Positions 9,445 through 18,118 of a stretch of DNA of 45,078 bases are shown here, piece by piece. Under the pieces are notes generated by a model. It was not told the origin of the DNA. It made no database searches and was given only the letters and a program-made list of their open reading frames with translations. Position 1 is the first letter of the stretch; every line of letters begins with the position of its first letter. Source of the stretch: Candidatus Eisenbacteria bacterium (GTDB lineage: Bacteria; Eisenbacteria; RBG-16-71-46). The translations under genes and the position numbers were made by a program. The stretch lies in NCBI GenBank assembly GCA_013140805.1, contig JABFRW010000070.1, positions 1 through 45,078 of the forward strand. Direction: 5' to 3'.

Positions 9445-11151
9445 ATGCGCACGTTCCGAGTCCCCCGTTTCTTGGCGCTGCTCGCGGTTGCCGTCGTCCT
9501 GACGACCTCGGGTGGAGCAACCGCGGCGATCGCCGCGGCGAAGCCCACCGCCGCGAACGACGCGGCAATCGTTCAGAGGCTCGATGCACTGCTGGTGCCG
9601 CTGTTCCCCGCCGACCAGCCGGGTGCCGCGATCCTGGTGGCGCGCAATGGCAAGCCGATCTATCGACGCGCCTTCGGCCTCGCGAATCTCGAAAGCAAGA
9701 CGCCGGTGCGGCCCGAAATGGAGTTTCGCCTCGCTTCGGTGACCAAACAGTTCACCTCGGCACTGGTCATGCAGCTCGTCGAACAGGGCAAGCTCGACCT
9801 CGACGCCGACGTCACGCGGTATCTGCCCGACTTTCCGACTCATGGTGAGCGGATCACGATCCAGCACTTGCTGACTCACACCGCCGGCCTCTCGGACCTG
9901 ACTTCGAATCCCGAGTTCATGGCGCGCCGCGAGCAAGCGCACAGCTCGCAGCAACTGCTCGATCAGTTCAAGGACAAGCCGCTCGGCTTCAAGCCCGGCT
10001 CGCGCTGGGCCTACAGCAACTCCGGTTACATCCTGCTCGGTGCGGTGATCGAGAAAGTGACGGGCCGCACCTACGCACAGTGCCTCGAGTCTCAGATCTT
10101 CGCTCCGATCGGCATGACCCACTCCCGATACGGCACCGACGAGCCTGCCTCTGCGAACGAGACGCGCGGCTACCGGCGTGATGCCGGCAAGCGCCTTCCG
10201 GCCGAACCGATCAGCATGACGGTGCCGTTCGCGGCCGGCGCGATCGTTTCGTCGGTCGACGACCTCCTCAAGTGGGACAACGCGCTCACCGCCGGCAAGG
10301 TCATGAAGCCCGCGTCACTCGCGCGGACCATGGCGCCGGTCACGCTCGCCGACGGCAAGTCGTCGAGCTACGGGTTCGGCTGGGTGATGTCGAACTACGA
10401 AGGACACCGGATCGAGCAGCACAACGGCGGCATCGACGGCTTCCTGGCCAACGTGGTGCGCATCCCCGACGACCGGCTCTACGTCGCCATGCTCGTGAAC
10501 GACGAGAGCCCCTCGTTCAATGCCGACTTCCTGGCGGCGAAGCTCACCGCGATCGCGGTCGGCAAGCCGCTTCCCGAGCCCGGCGCCCATTCGATGACTC
10601 CGGAACAGCTCGATCGGTTCGTCGGCGTCTATGCCGTCGACTCCGCGACCTCGCGCGCGATCGTGCGCAAGGACCGCAAGCTCTATTCGCAACGCAGGGG
10701 CGGCGGCGAACTCGAACTGTTCCCGACCTCGGACTCCACCTTCGGCATGGTGGATCGCATCGCGCGGCTCACCTTTCGACGCGGACCGGACGGCAAGATC
10801 GATCGAGTGGTCATGAATCAGTCGGGACTCGAGCAGACTTATCGCCGCACCGACGAGTTGCTGCCGAACGCGCGCATCACCGTGGCGCTCACACCCGCGC
10901 AGATCGACGCGTGCGTCGGCGTCTACGAACTCACACCGCAATTCAAGATCACGGTCGCGCGCGAGGACACGAAGGTCTACGCGCAGGCGACCGGACAGCC
11001 GCGCTTCGAGATCTTTGCCGAGTCACCGACCCGGTTCTACCTCACGGCGGTCGACGCGCAGATCGAGTTCGAGCCCGGCGACGACGGCAGGATGAAGACC
11101 ATGACGCTGCGACAGGGCGGCAACGATACGGTCGGGAAGCGCGTGGAGTAG
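9445..11151 (+). CDS. Secreted beta-lactamase family (class C/PBP-like) serine hydrolase
   Basis: The product is 568 aa. Residues 1-30 or so form a signal peptide (RTFRVPRF, hydrophobic core, Ala-rich end). The serine beta-lactamase/DD-peptidase fold follows with all three active-site motifs: S98-V-T-K101 in LASVTKQFTS, Y190-S-N192 in WAYSNSGY, and H326-N-G328 in QHNGGIDGF, in place of KTG. QHLLTHTAGLSDL is also characteristic. Beyond about residue 390 there are two tandem beta-rich modules (QLDRFVGVYAVDS and QIDACVGVYELTP), like the C-terminal accessory domains of many such hydrolases. It is probably a periplasmic esterase or D-aminopeptidase rather than a true beta-lactamase. GAGG five bases before ATG supports the start. 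Confidence 0.9.
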   Translation: MRTFRVPRFLALLAVAVVLTTSGGATAAIAAAKPTAANDAAIVQRLDALLVPLFPADQPGAAILVARNGKPIYRRAFGLANLESKTPVRPEMEFRLASVTKQFTSALVMQLVEQGKLDLDADVTRYLPDFPTHGERITIQHLLTHTAGLSDLTSNPEFMARREQAHSSQQLLDQFKDKPLGFKPGSRWAYSNSGYILLGAVIEKVTGRTYAQCLESQIFAPIGMTHSRYGTDEPASANETRGYRRDAGKRLPAEPISMTVPFAAGAIVSSVDDLLKWDNALTAGKVMKPASLARTMAPVTLADGKSSSYGFGWVMSNYEGHRIEQHNGGIDGFLANVVRIPDDRLYVAMLVNDESPSFNADFLAAKLTAIAVGKPLPEPGAHSMTPEQLDRFVGVYAVDSATSRAIVRKDRKLYSQRRGGGELELFPTSDSTFGMVDRIARLTFRRGPDGKIDRVVMNQSGLEQTYRRTDELLPNARITVALTPAQIDACVGVYELTPQFKITVAREDTKVYAQATGQPRFEIFAESPTRFYLTAVDAQIEFEPGDDGRMKTMTLRQGGNDTVGKRVE

Positions 11152-11184
11152 TGCTCGTGGCGCGTGCGCGTTCGGGTCAGCGCG

Positions 11185-11724
11185 TCACTCGGGGGGCGTC
11201 GAAACTCCGACGTCGATCGCGAGCGCGAGCTTGAACATGTCGACATAGCGGCCCTGGTGCCGGATCGCGCGCGGTTCGCGGCCCCACTCGCGAAACCCCG
11301 CGGCTTCGTACATGCGCCTGGCACCGGGCGCCGCGTCGGTGACGCCGAGTTCGAGCTGCGTGACGTCGCCCCACGCGCGGACCTGTGCGATCGCGGCGTC
11401 GAGCAGCTCGCGCGCCATGCCGCGACCGCGCGAGCGCGGCGTGACGAACACGCTGAAGACGCCCACGCGATGCGCGCGCTTGATTCCCGACTCGCGGCGA
11501 ATTGCGAGCAGGCCGACCATGCGATCGTTCTCGAAACCGCCGAACATCGCCTGATTGCGCTCATCCGCGAGCGAAGCGCGCACGAACTCCACGGACTGGT
11601 TCTTGTCGTCCTCGACCGTGGCGCCGAACGAAAGCGGCGCGGTCTCCAGTGCCTCGCGTCGCAACGGGACCACGAGTGCCGCGTCCGCGGTCTGCAGTCG
11701 TCGAACGCGCGCACCGGACGTCAT
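11185..11724 (-). CDS. GNAT family N-acetyltransferase
   Basis: The product is 179 aa. The acetyl-CoA pyrophosphate-binding motif A is clear: VFSVFVTPRSRGRGMARELLD, with R97-x-x-G-R-G-M-A104. The late strand and helix are also typical (LELGVTDAAPGARRMYEAAGF). The N-terminus (RLQTADAALVVPLRREAL) matches GNATs that act on small molecules or amino acids. The acceptor substrate is not predictable. The gene starts three bases after the stop of the PH-SHOCT gene and is the last of a minus-strand run, so it is probably co-transcribed with it. There is no signal peptide; it should be cytoplasmic. Confidence 0.88.
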   Translation of the reverse strand: MTSGARVRRLQTADAALVVPLRREALETAPLSFGATVEDDKNQSVEFVRASLADERNQAMFGGFENDRMVGLLAIRRESGIKRAHRVGVFSVFVTPRSRGRGMARELLDAAIAQVRAWGDVTQLELGVTDAAPGARRMYEAAGFREWGREPRAIRHQGRYVDMFKLALAIDVGVSTPPE

Positions 11725-11727
11725 GCC

Positions 11728-12360
11728 TCAGAGTCCCGAGACCACGCGCGCCTTGATCGCTTCGAACTCGGAGTCCGAGATGAGCCCCTTCGCGAGCATC
11801 GCCCTGGCGCGCTCGAGCCGCGCGACCGGGTCATGATCGCCGCCCGCAGCCGCGCCGCTCCCGAATTCCTGACCGGGTCCGAGCTGAATGCCGCCCGAGC
11901 GGGCGCGCATCTCCTCGAGCTCGCGAATGCGGCGCTTCTCGCGCCACGCCTGTTCGTTCGCCTGACAGATGCGGTAGACCGCTTGCGCCTGCTCTTTGCG
12001 AAGCCCGGTGAGTCGGAGGGTAGGAGTCGCCTCGCCACCGACCGCAAGATCGGTGCTGCTCAGCGACTGCACGATCAGATCCGCTCCGAACACTCCGACC
12101 TGAAGCCGCACGTCCTTCAAGTCCTGCCACCGCACGTCCTCATGGCGAAAGCCGGCGAACAGCCCGCGCGTCAGCACCACCAGTCGTCCGCTGCTCGCGC
12201 CGACCACGGTGCGACGATGCGTGAGCGCGAACACGCGGCGCTGCACCGCCCACGCTTCGAGTCTTTCGCCCTCGACCAGCAGCTTCTGCAACTGCTCGAC
12301 CGCCGCACGCACGCTCGGGGACTCGCTCGTATCCACTTCGGGCACTCCAGTCGAGGTCAT
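11728..12360 (-). CDS. PH-like domain protein with C-terminal SHOCT motif
   Basis: The product is 210 aa. The frame is open further upstream, but the ATG at 12360 is chosen because the upstream residues are Arg/Ser-rich antisense-like and overlap the DUF4032 gene, and GAGGGAA precedes this ATG. Residues about 25-110 form a bacterial PH-like beta domain (ERLEAWAVQRRVFALTHRRT, LVVLTRGLFAGFRHEDVRW). About 120-160 is a charged helix (QAVYRICQANEQAWREKRR). The last ~30 residues are a SHOCT domain (LERARAMLAKGLISDSEFEAIK). SHOCT is a short module common at the ends of bacterial proteins and thought to aid oligomerisation or nucleic-acid binding. No catalytic residues are evident; the role is unknown, perhaps membrane- or stress-associated. 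Confidence 0.8.
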   Translation of the reverse strand: MTSTGVPEVDTSESPSVRAAVEQLQKLLVEGERLEAWAVQRRVFALTHRRTVVGASSGRLVVLTRGLFAGFRHEDVRWQDLKDVRLQVGVFGADLIVQSLSSTDLAVGGEATPTLRLTGLRKEQAQAVYRICQANEQAWREKRRIRELEEMRARSGGIQLGPGQEFGSGAAAGGDHDPVARLERARAMLAKGLISDSEFEAIKARVVSGL

Positions 12361-12397
12361 GGTTCGATTCCCTCTCGTCGCGGCCATCCGCCGTTTC

Positions 12398-13624
12398 CTA
12401 GGATTCGAGGGCGATGCTCGCGGACTTCCCGAATTTCTCGATGTAGTCCGCGACCGCCACTTCGAGCCCCACGTCGCGCTTCGCTCGCTCCGACATGTAC
12501 CACTTGTGCTCGAGCACCTCACAGTAGAGCTGCAGGGTGTCGGTGTCGGCGGTGACGAGCGGCGCGAGTCGTTCGAGCGTGGGATGAAAACGCTCGTCGA
12601 GCCAGTGGAACGCCGCGACGCTCATCGGCGTGCTGCGAGTGGCGCGCGACAGCGTGGCCCGCAGCTCGCGGATCTCCTGCATCATGAGCCGCGCCTGCTC
12701 CTCGCCCGCCACCACGCCGGTCAGCGAGTGAAGCTGATGCCGATGGTAGTCGCGATCGGTCACGATGGTGCGCATCCGCAGGTGATCGCCTCCGCCGGCC
12801 GCGACCAGCTCGACCTGGTCGACCGAGAAGCCGAGGTCGTTGAGCACCCGGATGCGCTCGTGGATGCGGTAGCCCTCGTCGGCCGCCACCACGATCTCGC
12901 GCGCGATCTCGCCCCACAGTCGCTGGTAGCGCGCGCGGATCGCCTCGACCACTTCAGAGGCGGCGCCCGGGGCCATGGAACCGCCCGACTCGGCACTCAC
13001 ATCGGCGAGATCGCCCGCCACGTTCTCTTCCAGCACCACCAGATCCTGCTCGCGCTGGCCGTCCGAGAGCGACTCGTGGACCTCCGAGGTTTCGGCGTCG
13101 ACCAGAAAGGCCTGCAACTCGCCGGCGTCGCGTCGGAACAGGGTGTTTGAAAGCGAGCAGTCCCCCCAGAAGCACCCCCCCAGGTGAAGTCGCACGATCA
13201 GGCTCGCCATCGCGTCGAGCAGCCGGTCGCGATAACGCTCGAGCCCCGCCTGCCGGAACAGCGCGCGGTACGGCAGCGAGCCGTCGAGAAAGCGCGTCAC
13301 CAGCACGCCTCCCGCCTCCTCGCTGCCCTCGGTCCACACCCGCGCAGAGCCGACCGCCAGGACGGCGGGAAGTCCGCGCTCTTCGAGCCGCCTCAGGGTT
13401 TCGTACTCGCGCTCCGCGACGTGCTCGGGCAGCTCCTTCATGGCGTAGATCGCGGCGCCGTAGCTCACGAACACCACCTCGTGGCGCGACAGGCCGCGCG
13501 GCACCTGCACGATGCGAGCGGTTCGCTCCGCCCAGCGGGCGAGCGGCAGACCCCACGGCAGGTCGAGGAAGTCGGGGTGGTCCTGCCGGATGCTGAGTCC
13601 GAGCAGTCCGGGAGCTGGATTCAT
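12398..13624 (-). CDS. DUF4032 protein with kinase-like (LPS-kinase-type) N-terminal domain
   Basis: The product is 408 aa. ATG 13624 is chosen; a longer frame would overlap dut. The N-terminal half has a protein-kinase/aminoglycoside-kinase-like fold with key residues in place: K63 in YAMKELP, E73 in EREYETL, catalytic D155 and N160 in FWGDCSLSN, and metal-binding D176 in FLVDAET. The C-terminal half (about 250-400) is the DUF4032 region, with RIRVLNDLGFSVDQVEL and ERLAPLVTADTDTLQLYCEVLEH broken by charged helices. The family is mostly annotated from actinobacteria as 'lipopolysaccharide kinase/DUF4032' and has no established substrate. Phosphotransfer is inferred from motifs only. It lies 55 bp after dut and 37 bp before the PH-SHOCT gene, so it is probably in one transcription unit. 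Confidence 0.85.
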   Translation of the reverse strand: MNPAPGLLGLSIRQDHPDFLDLPWGLPLARWAERTARIVQVPRGLSRHEVVFVSYGAAIYAMKELPEHVAEREYETLRRLEERGLPAVLAVGSARVWTEGSEEAGGVLVTRFLDGSLPYRALFRQAGLERYRDRLLDAMASLIVRLHLGGCFWGDCSLSNTLFRRDAGELQAFLVDAETSEVHESLSDGQREQDLVVLEENVAGDLADVSAESGGSMAPGAASEVVEAIRARYQRLWGEIAREIVVAADEGYRIHERIRVLNDLGFSVDQVELVAAGGGDHLRMRTIVTDRDYHRHQLHSLTGVVAGEEQARLMMQEIRELRATLSRATRSTPMSVAAFHWLDERFHPTLERLAPLVTADTDTLQLYCEVLEHKWYMSERAKRDVGLEVAVADYIEKFGKSASIALES

Positions 13625-13679
13625 GGCGCGCAGCGTAGCCGAAACTCGACGCAGCGCGCGGAGCGACACCTCACTCCGC

Positions 13680-14132
13680 TCACACCCCGCTGTGCCCGAA
13701 GCCTCCGGCTCCACGCACGGTGGTGGTCAGCTCGCGTACCGCTTCGAACGCGATGCGCGTGACCGGCGCCGGCAGCATCTGCGCGATGCGCATGCCGCGT
13801 TCGACCACGAACGGCTCGCGACCCAGGTTGATGAGCGCCACGCGAATCTCGCCGCGGTAGTCCGAATCGATGGTCGCAGGTGCGTTCGGCAACGTCACGC
13901 CGTGCTTGCCTGCGAGCCCCGAACGCGGACGGATCTGCACCTCCCAGCCGGGCGGGATCTCGAGCGCGAAGCCGGTCGGGATCATCTCGATCGTCCCGGG
14001 CGCGAGGGTGATCGATTCCGACACCGCGGCGCGGACGTCGGCGGCTGCGGAACCGGCGGTCGCGTAAGACGGCGGCTCGAGCCCCTCGCCATGCGGCAAC
14101 CACTGGATGCGAATCGCCACCGTGGCGCTCAC
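13680..14132 (-). CDS. dut: dUTP diphosphatase
   Basis: The product is 150 aa, the usual length for a trimeric dUTPase, which converts dUTP to dUMP and pyrophosphate, keeping uracil out of DNA and feeding thymidylate synthesis. All five motifs are visible: motif 1 GSAAADVRA (D32), motif 2 [13 protein letters not shown] (68-79), motif 3 [10 protein letters not shown] (D89, Y92), motif 4 [13 protein letters not shown], and the Gly-rich motif 5 arm [11 protein letters not shown] at the end. The start is GTG at 14132, whose GTGA overlaps the icd stop by four bases; upstream in-frame residues are Arg-rich and belong to antisense of icd. Translational coupling with icd is therefore likely. Confidence 0.95.
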   Translation of the reverse strand: MSATVAIRIQWLPHGEGLEPPSYATAGSAAADVRAAVSESITLAPGTIEMIPTGFALEIPPGWEVQIRPRSGLAGKHGVTLPNAPATIDSDYRGEIRVALINLGREPFVVERGMRIAQMLPAPVTRIAFEAVRELTTTVRGAGGFGHSGV

Positions 14133-15367
14133 GAACCCGCCCCCACCAGTCCCGAGGACACCTTGGTCGCGAGCCGTTGCGCGATCGCGTCGATAAAGCC
14201 TTCGGTGGTCGCGTGACCCTGCGGGCGTGGCGTGGCGATCAGCGCCAGGTCCTTGGTCATCACGCCGCCTTCGATGGTCTCGATCACCGAGGTCTCGATC
14301 GCACGCGCGAACGCCACCAGCTCCGGTGTCTGATCCAGCTCGCCGCGTTTCGCGAGCGCTCCGCTCCACGCGAAGATCGTCGCGGTCGAGTTGGTGCTCG
14401 TCGCCTCGCCCTTCTGATGTGCGTAGTAGTGGCGCTGCACGGTGCCGTGAGCGGCCTCGTATTCATACTTGTGATCGGGCGAGACCAGCACCGAGGTCAT
14501 GAGACCGAGGCTGCCGAAGCCCGAGGCGACCATGTCGCTCATCACGTCGCCGTCGTAATTCATGCACGCCCACAGGAAACCGCCCTCGTGGCGCATGGTG
14601 CGCGCCACCGCATCGTCGATCAGCATGTACTGATAGCTGATGCCGGCCTTCTCGAACTCGGTCTTGCGTGCATCGACTTCCTCGCGAAACACGTCCTTGA
14701 ACATCGCGTGGTAGGTCTTGCTGATGGTGTCCTTGGCGCCGAACCACAGCGGCATCCGTTCGGCGAGCGCGTGGGCCACGCACGAGCGCGCGAAGGAGCG
14801 AACCGACGACTCGAGGTTGTGCGTGCCCATCACCACACCGGCGCCCTTGAACTCGTGCACCGCAAGCGACTGCGAGTCACCGCCACCGGACGGCTGATAG
14901 ACCAGCGACACCTTGCCGGGCCCCGGAATGCGCATCTCCGCACTCTTGTAGATGTCACCGTAGGCGTGGCGGCCGATCGTGATCGGCTTCGCCCACGAAC
15001 GCACCATCGGAGGCACGTTCTTCACGATGATCGGGGTTCGGAACACGGTGCCGTCGAGGATCGCGCGGATCGTGCCGTTGGGGCTCGCCCACGCCTTCTT
15101 GAGGCCGTACTCCTTCACCCGCGCGGCGTCCGGCGTGATCGTCGCGCACTTGACCCCGACCCCGTACTTCTTGATCGCCTCGGCCGACTGCACGGTGACC
15201 GCGTCGTCGGTGCGGTCGCGCTCGGGCAGGAACAGGTCGTAGCGCTCGAGCGTGACGTCGACGAACGGCAACACCAGGCGCTCCTTGACGAGCGCCCAGA
15301 TGATGCGGGTCATCTCGTCGCCATCGATCTCGACGAGTGGGGTCTTGGCCTGGATACGCGACGCCAT
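14129..15367 (-). CDS. icd: NADP-dependent isocitrate dehydrogenase (eukaryote-type homodimer)
   Basis: The product is 412 aa. It oxidatively decarboxylates isocitrate to 2-oxoglutarate with NADP in the TCA cycle. It opens with [17 protein letters not shown], characteristic of the eukaryotic-like (type II) NADP-IDHs rather than the E. coli type. Other hallmarks are [71 protein letters not shown], and the NADP-binding [17 protein letters not shown] with [17 protein letters not shown] lies eight bases before ATG. Its downstream neighbour dut overlaps the stop. The NADPH it makes fits with the transhydrogenase at 26234-29051, but no direct link is shown. Confidence 0.96.
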   Translation of the reverse strand: MASRIQAKTPLVEIDGDEMTRIIWALVKERLVLPFVDVTLERYDLFLPERDRTDDAVTVQSAEAIKKYGVGVKCATITPDAARVKEYGLKKAWASPNGTIRAILDGTVFRTPIIVKNVPPMVRSWAKPITIGRHAYGDIYKSAEMRIPGPGKVSLVYQPSGGGDSQSLAVHEFKGAGVVMGTHNLESSVRSFARSCVAHALAERMPLWFGAKDTISKTYHAMFKDVFREEVDARKTEFEKAGISYQYMLIDDAVARTMRHEGGFLWACMNYDGDVMSDMVASGFGSLGLMTSVLVSPDHKYEYEAAHGTVQRHYYAHQKGEATSTNSTATIFAWSGALAKRGELDQTPELVAFARAIETSVIETIEGGVMTKDLALIATPRPQGHATTEGFIDAIAQRLATKVSSGLVGAGS

Positions 15368-15445
15368 GCGGGTGTCCTCCGGTTCGGGTTTCGAACCGCG
15401 GACGGTATCAGAGCCGGGCGGGGCGGCGCGAGGCGCGCCGAGGCC

Positions 15446-17230
15446 TCAGCGCAGGTGCACGAGCCGCGCAATCGCGCTGCCCGCGCGGCTCGAAACGCGC
15501 ACCAGGTAGACGCCGCCCGACGGCAGGCGTGCGCCGTCGAGCGTGACACGATGCCCGCCCGACTCGTAGTGACGCTCCGCCCATCGCATCACCTCACGCC
15601 CCTGCAGATCGTGCACCGTGACGATCGCAGGCCCGGGAGACGGCAGGCGAAAGTCGATCGAACTTCTGGCGCCCACCGGATTCGGCGCGATGCGCAGCGT
15701 CACCGCCGGCATCGTTCGAGGCCTCGGGCCGACTCCGACCAGATCGCGACCCTGCACGATCGTGAGCGCCGTATCGACCGGGGGACTCGCGATCCGGTCG
15801 ACGCTTCCGCCCGGCCATTCGATGATCAGCGAGTCCACGCTGCCCGCCTCGGCGAGTCCGAAGTGCGCGGCCAGCATGTTCTGGCTGCCGTACCCCGTGC
15901 ACGCCGAGATCTCGCGCATCTGCCAGCGCGGCGTACCGCCGATGGTGGCGAGCACCCTCACTTTGGCGCCGATGCCGGAACGGTTCGCCGGCGAGCCGAC
16001 GCACGTCACCTCGAGCCAGTGGGCACCGCTCGCCAGGTCGTTTCGGAACAGCAGGCTCGGCCCCTCGCTGCGCGCGGTCGGCGCGAACAGATCGAGATCG
16101 CCGTCGCCGTCGTAGTCGCCGGCCGCGACGCCGTAGTTCGAGCGCCCGATCGTCACATAAGTTCCGGTCGTCACGCTCGTGAAGGTGCCGTCGCCGTTGT
16201 TGCGGTAGTGGCGATCGGCCGTGGTCAGATCGCGCGCCACGTAGACGTCGAGGTCGCCATCGTTGTCGAAGTCGCCCCACGTCACCCCGTGCGCGGGTCC
16301 GGTATCGGTGACGATCGAGCCGGTGGTGATCTTCGTGAAGGTTCCGCCGTCGTTGCGATAGAGCTGGTTCGGGACCGACGTGTAGTTGATCGCGTAGCAG
16401 TCGAGATCGCCGTCGTTGTCGTAGTCGGCCCAGCTCAGCGTCTGCGAGTCGCGTGAGTCACCCGCCAGCGCGCCGCCGGTGATGAGCGTGAACGTCGCCG
16501 TGCCGGTCTCGACGAGCTGATTGCGGTACATGAAGTCGGGGCCGACGCTGCCCACCGCGCCGGTGGCGAAGAACAGGTCGAGATCGCCGTCGCCGTCGAA
16601 GTCCGACCAGGTCGGGTGGTGATGGAATTCCGAGATCGTGGTCGGCGGCACGCCGGTGACCTCCTCGAACGTGCCATCACCCCGATTGTGGAACAGCCGG
16701 TTGCCGCCCGACATGCCGAGAACCCCCGACAGCAGCGAGATCACCAGATCGACGTGGCCGTCGTTGTCGTAGTCACCCCACGCGCATCCGGTGCTCTTGA
16801 CGCCCGAGCCGCTCAGGAGGGTTGCGGTATTCGGAATCCGGATCCCGGGTGCCGCGCCCTGGAACAGCAAGCCGTGGTGCTGATCGAGTCCCGAGACGAA
16901 CGCGTCGAGGAGCCCGTCATTGTTGTAGTCGGCCCAGGTGCTGCACACCGTGTCGGAGGCCTCCTGCCCCATCGGGTCATCGGTGACCCGCACGAAAGTG
17001 TCGCCGCCGTCATTGCGGTACAGCACGTTGTTGCGATCGCCGGTGAAGGCGGTCAGTACGTAGAGATCGAGATCGCCGTCGCCGTCGTAGTCCACCCACG
17101 CGCCGCCGGTCGAGAAAGCGTTGTGCGCCGTCATGTCTGGATTGACGATCGAGGTGAAGGTCTGGGCGGCGGCCGGAGGGGCGGAGCCGACCAGCAGGAG
17201 CAGGAACAGCAATGCGATGCGGCGTGACAT
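15446..17230 (-). CDS. Secreted FG-GAP/VCBS repeat protein with ASPIC-UnbV and C-terminal FlgD-like sorting module (CRTAC1 type)
   Basis: The product is 594 aa from ATG 17230; an earlier in-frame ATG gives a poor N-terminus. MSRRIALLFLLLLVG...AAAQ is a signal peptide. Seven calcium-binding FG-GAP/VCBS loops follow (DYDGDGDLD, DYNNDGLLD, DYDNDGHVD, DFDGDGDLD, DYDNDGDLD, DFDNDGDLD, DYDGDGDLD), making a beta-propeller. About 400-490 is an ASPIC/UnbV-type domain (RNDLASGAHWLEV, DSLIIEWPGGSVDRI). The last ~80 residues (LRIAPNPVGARSSIDF, VTVHDLQGREV, GVYLVRVSS) match FlgD-Ig/type-IX-like sorting modules. It is probably exported to the surface or released. Acidic loops suggest calcium binding; the target is unknown. 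Confidence 0.9.
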   Translation of the reverse strand: MSRRIALLFLLLLVGSAPPAAAQTFTSIVNPDMTAHNAFSTGGAWVDYDGDGDLDLYVLTAFTGDRNNVLYRNDGGDTFVRVTDDPMGQEASDTVCSTWADYNNDGLLDAFVSGLDQHHGLLFQGAAPGIRIPNTATLLSGSGVKSTGCAWGDYDNDGHVDLVISLLSGVLGMSGGNRLFHNRGDGTFEEVTGVPPTTISEFHHHPTWSDFDGDGDLDLFFATGAVGSVGPDFMYRNQLVETGTATFTLITGGALAGDSRDSQTLSWADYDNDGDLDCYAINYTSVPNQLYRNDGGTFTKITTGSIVTDTGPAHGVTWGDFDNDGDLDVYVARDLTTADRHYRNNGDGTFTSVTTGTYVTIGRSNYGVAAGDYDGDGDLDLFAPTARSEGPSLLFRNDLASGAHWLEVTCVGSPANRSGIGAKVRVLATIGGTPRWQMREISACTGYGSQNMLAAHFGLAEAGSVDSLIIEWPGGSVDRIASPPVDTALTIVQGRDLVGVGPRPRTMPAVTLRIAPNPVGARSSIDFRLPSPGPAIVTVHDLQGREVMRWAERHYESGGHRVTLDGARLPSGGVYLVRVSSRAGSAIARLVHLR

Positions 17231-17362
17231 GGACGTTTCCTCGAGGAGGCGGGCGGCGGGGCGGCTCGTGAACATCGAGCCTCGCGATCGGGGCCCGGCT
17301 CCACAAGCCGCGCGGGGCGGATCGCGGGACCCGGTGGTGAAGTGCAGGCCGCCGGGGCCAGT

Positions 17363-18118
17363 TCAGGTGCGCGGCAGGAGTTGTTCGCGAAAACCGCGAC
17401 TCATGCGCAGTTCCACTCCCTGATCGAGCCTGACCACGAAGTCGCCACGCCCGTCGGGAATGATCTCCCGCACGCAATCGATCGCCACCATCGTCGAGCG
17501 ATGGATACGAGCGAAGCGCTCGGGATCGAGCTGACGGGCGAGGTCCGTGAGCGTCGAACGCAGCAGAAAGCACTGTCCACGCGCGTGCAGTTCCACGTAG
17601 TTACCGGCCGCCTCGATCCACGCCACCTCGTCGTCGCGGACCAGCAGGAAGCGGTCTCGTTCCTTGACCACGATGCGGCGCAGCGGCGCGGACGTCGCAT
17701 CGTTCGAAGGGCCGCCGATCATCCGCGCGAGTGCTTGCGAGCCGGGCCGCTCGTCGAGGCTGAGTTCGCGGCGCACCCGTTCGATCGCGTCGCGCAAGCG
17801 CCCCGGCGCGACCGGCTTGAGCAGATAGTCGAGGGCGTGGATCTCGAACGCTCGCAGAGCGAACTCGTCGTGGGCGGTCACGAACACCACCGCCGGCAGA
17901 TGCTCGCCGGCCACCCGGCGCACCACCTCGAAGCCGTCGAAGTCGGGCATCTGGATGTCGAGCAGCACCAGATCGGGGAGCTGCGCGCGGATCGCCTCTT
18001 CGGCCTCGCCGCCATCCACCGACTCGCCGACGATTTCGATGTCGCGCTCGGCGCCGAGCAAGTGGCGCAGCCCCTGCCGCGCGAGCGGCTCGTCGTCGAC
18101 GATCAGCGTGCGAATCAT
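17363..18118 (-). CDS. LytTR-family response regulator
   Basis: The product is 251 aa. The receiver domain (1-120) has acidic pocket D8-D9, phospho-acceptor D54 in LLDIQMPDFDG, a Thr in VVFVTAHDEF and a conserved Lys in YLLKPV. The C-terminal half (about 145-250) is a LytTR DNA-binding domain: RFLLVRDDEVAWIEAAGNYV, FLLRSTLTDLARQLDPERFARIHRS and a terminal GVELRMSRGFREQLL. It should bind DNA as a dimer when phosphorylated by the kinase encoded just upstream. ATG 18118 overlaps the kinase stop by four bases (ATGA), so the pair is coupled. Targets are unknown; the next gene downstream is the FG-GAP protein, 132 bp away. Confidence 0.93.
   Translation of the reverse strand: MIRTLIVDDEPLARQGLRHLLGAERDIEIVGESVDGGEAEEAIRAQLPDLVLLDIQMPDFDGFEVVRRVAGEHLPAVVFVTAHDEFALRAFEIHALDYLLKPVAPGRLRDAIERVRRELSLDERPGSQALARMIGGPSNDATSAPLRRIVVKERDRFLLVRDDEVAWIEAAGNYVELHARGQCFLLRSTLTDLARQLDPERFARIHRSTMVAIDCVREIIPDGRGDFVVRLDQGVELRMSRGFREQLLPRT

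Noticed and set aside
9445-11151. True class C beta-lactamase (resistance gene)
   Set aside because: HNG replaces KTG, and there are two extra C-terminal modules; this is more like the broad esterase/D-aminopeptidase group.
15375-15410. GGTTCGAA-like sequence suggestive of a tRNA T-loop
   Set aside because: No cloverleaf, acceptor stem or anticodon arm could be built around it; it lies just upstream of icd.
14177-16456. 759-codon plus-strand open frame across icd and the FG-GAP gene
   Set aside because: The product is Arg/His/Val-rich without domains and lies antisense to two well-recognised genes; it is a shadow of GC-rich codon use.
16061-17090. Repeated short DNA similarity resembling a tandem array
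   Set aside because: It is the codon-level echo of seven FG-GAP calcium loops, not a CRISPR or satellite repeat.
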